Source: a virus
Strand: one strand, 5' to 3'
IMG/VR virus record: IMGVR_UViG_3300046718_000342
Coordinates: 1 to 30,261 of that record
DNA: 30,261 nt
A program made the translations under genes and the position numbers. Positions 28,497 to 30,261 of the stretch are shown piece by piece. Each line of letters starts with the position of its first letter. Within the stretch, counting starts at the first letter, position 1. Below the pieces are notes generated by a model. That model had not been told where the DNA came from. It worked only from the letters and a program-made list of their open reading frames with translations, and searched no databases.

Positions 28497-29567
28497 TTAC
28501 TCAAAAAGGATTGTTTCCAGCACTGCCATGTGCCCGAGGGATGGCATCACATAATCAGTGGTGGTGACAAGATTGAACGACTGCACGCTGGGCGCATTCA
28601 TAATCGCGTAATTCACCCAGCTCGCATAGATGGTCTGCCCCGGCGCGGCCTGGGCGAACAGCATGTCGCGAATGCTCTGCTCAATTTGCGCGCGCGACTC
28701 GGCATTGTCAGGAACAAGATTGACAATAGTGATGTCAATAAATTCCTTGATCGGTGCCAGCACATAGCAATCCTTCACCGTCACCGGCCGCTTGGTTTCG
28801 ATGTAGGTGTCAACTGCAATGATGTCGTCCGGCGTCGGCCAGCCATCATCAGAGGCGCGCAGGTCATCCATCAGGAAACGCACCGTGATGGTGCCGACAC
28901 CTTGCTCAGGGGCAGCCCAGGCGCGGGTCACGCCATTGACTGCCAGCGCCCACTGCTCATAGTCGGCCTCGGAGCCACCCATCGGAGGGTTTTGAATACG
29001 CCGCAGGATGCGCTGGCGCAATTCATTGTCTGTCTCGGCATCAGCTCCCCCGGTCAGCGTGACCACGATGGCCGTGCCATCAACACCCGGCAGAGCCGCT
29101 ACAAAATCCAATGCATACCCGACCTCGTGATTTCCAGCCGCACCAGGATCAACGGCGCGGATGTCAGCAGGCACCGGGCTGTTATCAAGCGTCGTGTCTG
29201 CGGTGGTCTGATAGGTTATGGCACCATCGGACAATTGCGTTGCAGTTGGCACAACGATGCCCGGTGTGCCGGTCATGGTCACTGAGCCTGCTGCTGTGGC
29301 TGCAGCCTTGCGCCCTGTGGTGCCATCAGCATTGACCAGCCAAATGTCGCCGTGCCGGTCCAGCCATTCAGTTTCGGCGGTATCGGGCAGGAGCTGCAGG
29401 GACAGCCAATCAATGTAGCGCAACACCAGATGCGTGAGTGCTGCTGTGGCATCGGCCATGACCCGCAGCACACTGTTGCCGACAAAGGTGGCGCGCCCCA
29501 GGGCTGTGGTGATTTCCCCGCGCACGGTCTGGCGAACAGCACTCAGTGAGGGTGTTGTCCAGGGCAT
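28497..29567 (-). CDS. Baseplate J-like protein (Mu gp47)
   Basis: This encodes 356 residues. LSAVRQTVRGEITTALGRAT, then PDTAETEWLDRHGDIWLVNA, GSVTMTGTPGIVVPTATQLS and GGADAETDNELRQRILRRIQ match the baseplate J family, which forms the wedge around the hub. The C-terminal part (NPPMGGSEADYEQWALAV, VTRAWAAPEQGVGTITVRF) is also typical. Complete; the start overlaps nothing. It sits in the order gp46, gp47, gp48 seen in Mu. Confidence 0.95.
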   Translation of the reverse strand: MPWTTPSLSAVRQTVRGEITTALGRATFVGNSVLRVMADATAALTHLVLRYIDWLSLQLLPDTAETEWLDRHGDIWLVNADGTTGRKAAATAAGSVTMTGTPGIVVPTATQLSDGAITYQTTADTTLDNSPVPADIRAVDPGAAGNHEVGYALDFVAALPGVDGTAIVVTLTGGADAETDNELRQRILRRIQNPPMGGSEADYEQWALAVNGVTRAWAAPEQGVGTITVRFLMDDLRASDDGWPTPDDIIAVDTYIETKRPVTVKDCYVLAPIKEFIDITIVNLVPDNAESRAQIEQSIRDMLFAQAAPGQTIYASWVNYAIMNAPSVQSFNLVTTTDYVMPSLGHMAVLETILFE

Positions 29568-29570
29568 GGT

Positions 29571-30062
29571 TTAGTTCTCGATCCCGAGCCAGAGGTTTTG
29601 AAAGCGCAACTCGATCTGCGGCAGCGGGCCGCGATAGACCACGATACTCACATCAATGCGTTCAAGACTGCCGCGCGTGGCATTGACAGTGAAGGCTGTG
29701 CACAGCCCAATGTCGATCATCGGCTGCAAGGCAATCTGGCAATACTGCTCGGCGCGCACCAGGGTTGAGCCTTCGCGTGCTTCAGCTGGCGTGATCTTGG
29801 CGCGCTCCAACAGCCACAGCTTGCAGCCTATCGGCCAGCCATCCCAAAGGTCGGCCTCAAGATCACCCCACCAGCCGCGCCGGTCGGTGCTGTCAGGGTC
29901 GGGCAGAATATCACTCGGGTCAGCCAGGGCATGCGTCAGCAGCGCCACCTTGGCGATGTTGACCAGCTCCTGGCTTTCATCCAAGGCACCATTCGGCTTG
30001 AGCAGCCAATCGGCCCAGATGCCGTTGAGGTTGGTGACATTGATGATGCGAATATCACTCAT
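29571..30062 (-). CDS. Baseplate protein, Mu gp46-like
   Basis: This encodes 163 residues with the gp46 signature RRGWWGDLEADLWDGWPIGC followed by KLWLLERAKITPAEAREGS and, near the C-terminus, VVYRGPLPQIELRFQNLW. This is a baseplate wedge protein, T4 gp25-related. Its ATG overlaps the stop of the upstream gene (ATGA) and it ends 3 bp before baseplate J. Confidence 0.93.
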   Translation of the reverse strand: MSDIRIINVTNLNGIWADWLLKPNGALDESQELVNIAKVALLTHALADPSDILPDPDSTDRRGWWGDLEADLWDGWPIGCKLWLLERAKITPAEAREGSTLVRAEQYCQIALQPMIDIGLCTAFTVNATRGSLERIDVSIVVYRGPLPQIELRFQNLWLGIEN

Positions 30063-30261
30063 GCGCTCAACGCAATGATGTCGCGTTGCATGAATGCTGG
30101 ATGCACGGTTTTATTCTCTGCAATCAGCTCGTCGCTGCGCGAGGCATCACCGTAGATGCGGTTGGCCAAGGCCAGCGCCGGGTAATTGATTGGCATCTGA
30201 TAGCTGACAATCTGCGGCAGCAGCCGCTCCGTGGCCGACAGGTGATAGATCAGTGAAGCCG
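30059..30261 (-). CDS. DNA circularisation/tail protein, Mu gp43-like (N-terminus beyond window)
   Basis: Only the last 66 codons are visible, open to the right edge. They include NYPALALANRIYGDASRSDE followed by LIAENKTVHPAFMQRD. This LA.R.YGDASR.DEL...N...HP.F pattern is the C-terminal signature of the phage DNA-circularisation (gp43/N) family. In Mu the spike and hub genes (gp44, gp45) lie between this gene and gp46; here it abuts gp46 directly with an ATGA overlap. The hub and spike genes must be elsewhere, merged or absent. Confidence 0.75.
   Translation of the reverse strand, partial: ASLIYHLSATERLLPQIVSYQMPINYPALALANRIYGDASRSDELIAENKTVHPAFMQRDIIALSA

Noticed and set aside
28530-29285. 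251-codon plus-strand frame
   Set aside because: It is wholly antisense to the baseplate J gene, which has clear family motifs; codon bias of the real gene keeps the opposite frame open.
1-30261. CRISPR array, tRNA, rRNA or insertion sequence
   Set aside because: No regular spaced repeats, cloverleaf arms, rRNA-like stretches or transposase motifs were seen when reading the window; this was by eye only.

Overview
The window looks like about 30 kb of a temperate tailed phage of an alphaproteobacterium. The host call is an inference. It rests on a GcrA-type regulator, a family largely confined to alphaproteobacteria, and on a general resemblance to prophages of Bradyrhizobium-like Hyphomicrobiales. 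The tail genes are Mu-type (gp46, baseplate J/gp47, gp48), so a contractile myovirus-like tail is likely. I see no host housekeeping gene, rRNA, tRNA, CRISPR array or insertion sequence.

Layout. (1) 1-12006, minus strand. From upstream to downstream: a Cro-like protein, a GcrA-like regulator, a winged-helix protein, a DUF1376-like replication protein, several small unknowns, an HNH nuclease, a two-helix membrane protein, a ParB-like protein next to a TET-associated glycosyltransferase (TAGT), small and large terminase, a beta-rich protein, a 30-residue membrane peptide, a protease-capsid fusion, a small charged protein and a portal cut by the left edge. (2) 12007-12860, the immunity region. 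It has an XRE repressor divergent from the Cro-like gene. A 17-bp dyad lies between the -35 and -10 boxes of both the leftward and the rightward promoter. (3) 12857-19488, plus strand. A tightly overlapped early operon with a RecT-like annealing protein, Gp157, a second ParB-like protein, many small proteins and an excisionase-like protein. (4) 19449-19864, minus strand. A two-gene cassette of a zinc-knuckle protein and a secreted 40-residue peptide. (5) 20211-21984, plus strand. A tyrosine integrase and two small genes. (6) 22092-30261, minus strand. Endolysin, a spanin-like protein, tail fibres (one collagen-like) and the Mu-like baseplate, running off the right edge inside a DNA-circularisation protein.

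How it fits together. Both leftward blocks make sense as one late unit if the genome is a circle or permuted: head genes leave the left edge, and tail and lysis genes enter from the right edge and stop at a UUCG-loop terminator at about 22.0 kb. The integrase then sits between lysis and early genes, where attP lies in lambda-like maps. Phage genes on both sides of it suggest unintegrated phage DNA, not a host-embedded prophage. The most notable content is the ParB-TAGT pair, which implies hypermodified phage DNA although no base-oxidising or methylating partner lies in the window. Other points of interest are the shared operators, an internal start inside the protease-capsid fusion, and two tiny ORFs with a common P-x-GTS..NSP peptide motif.
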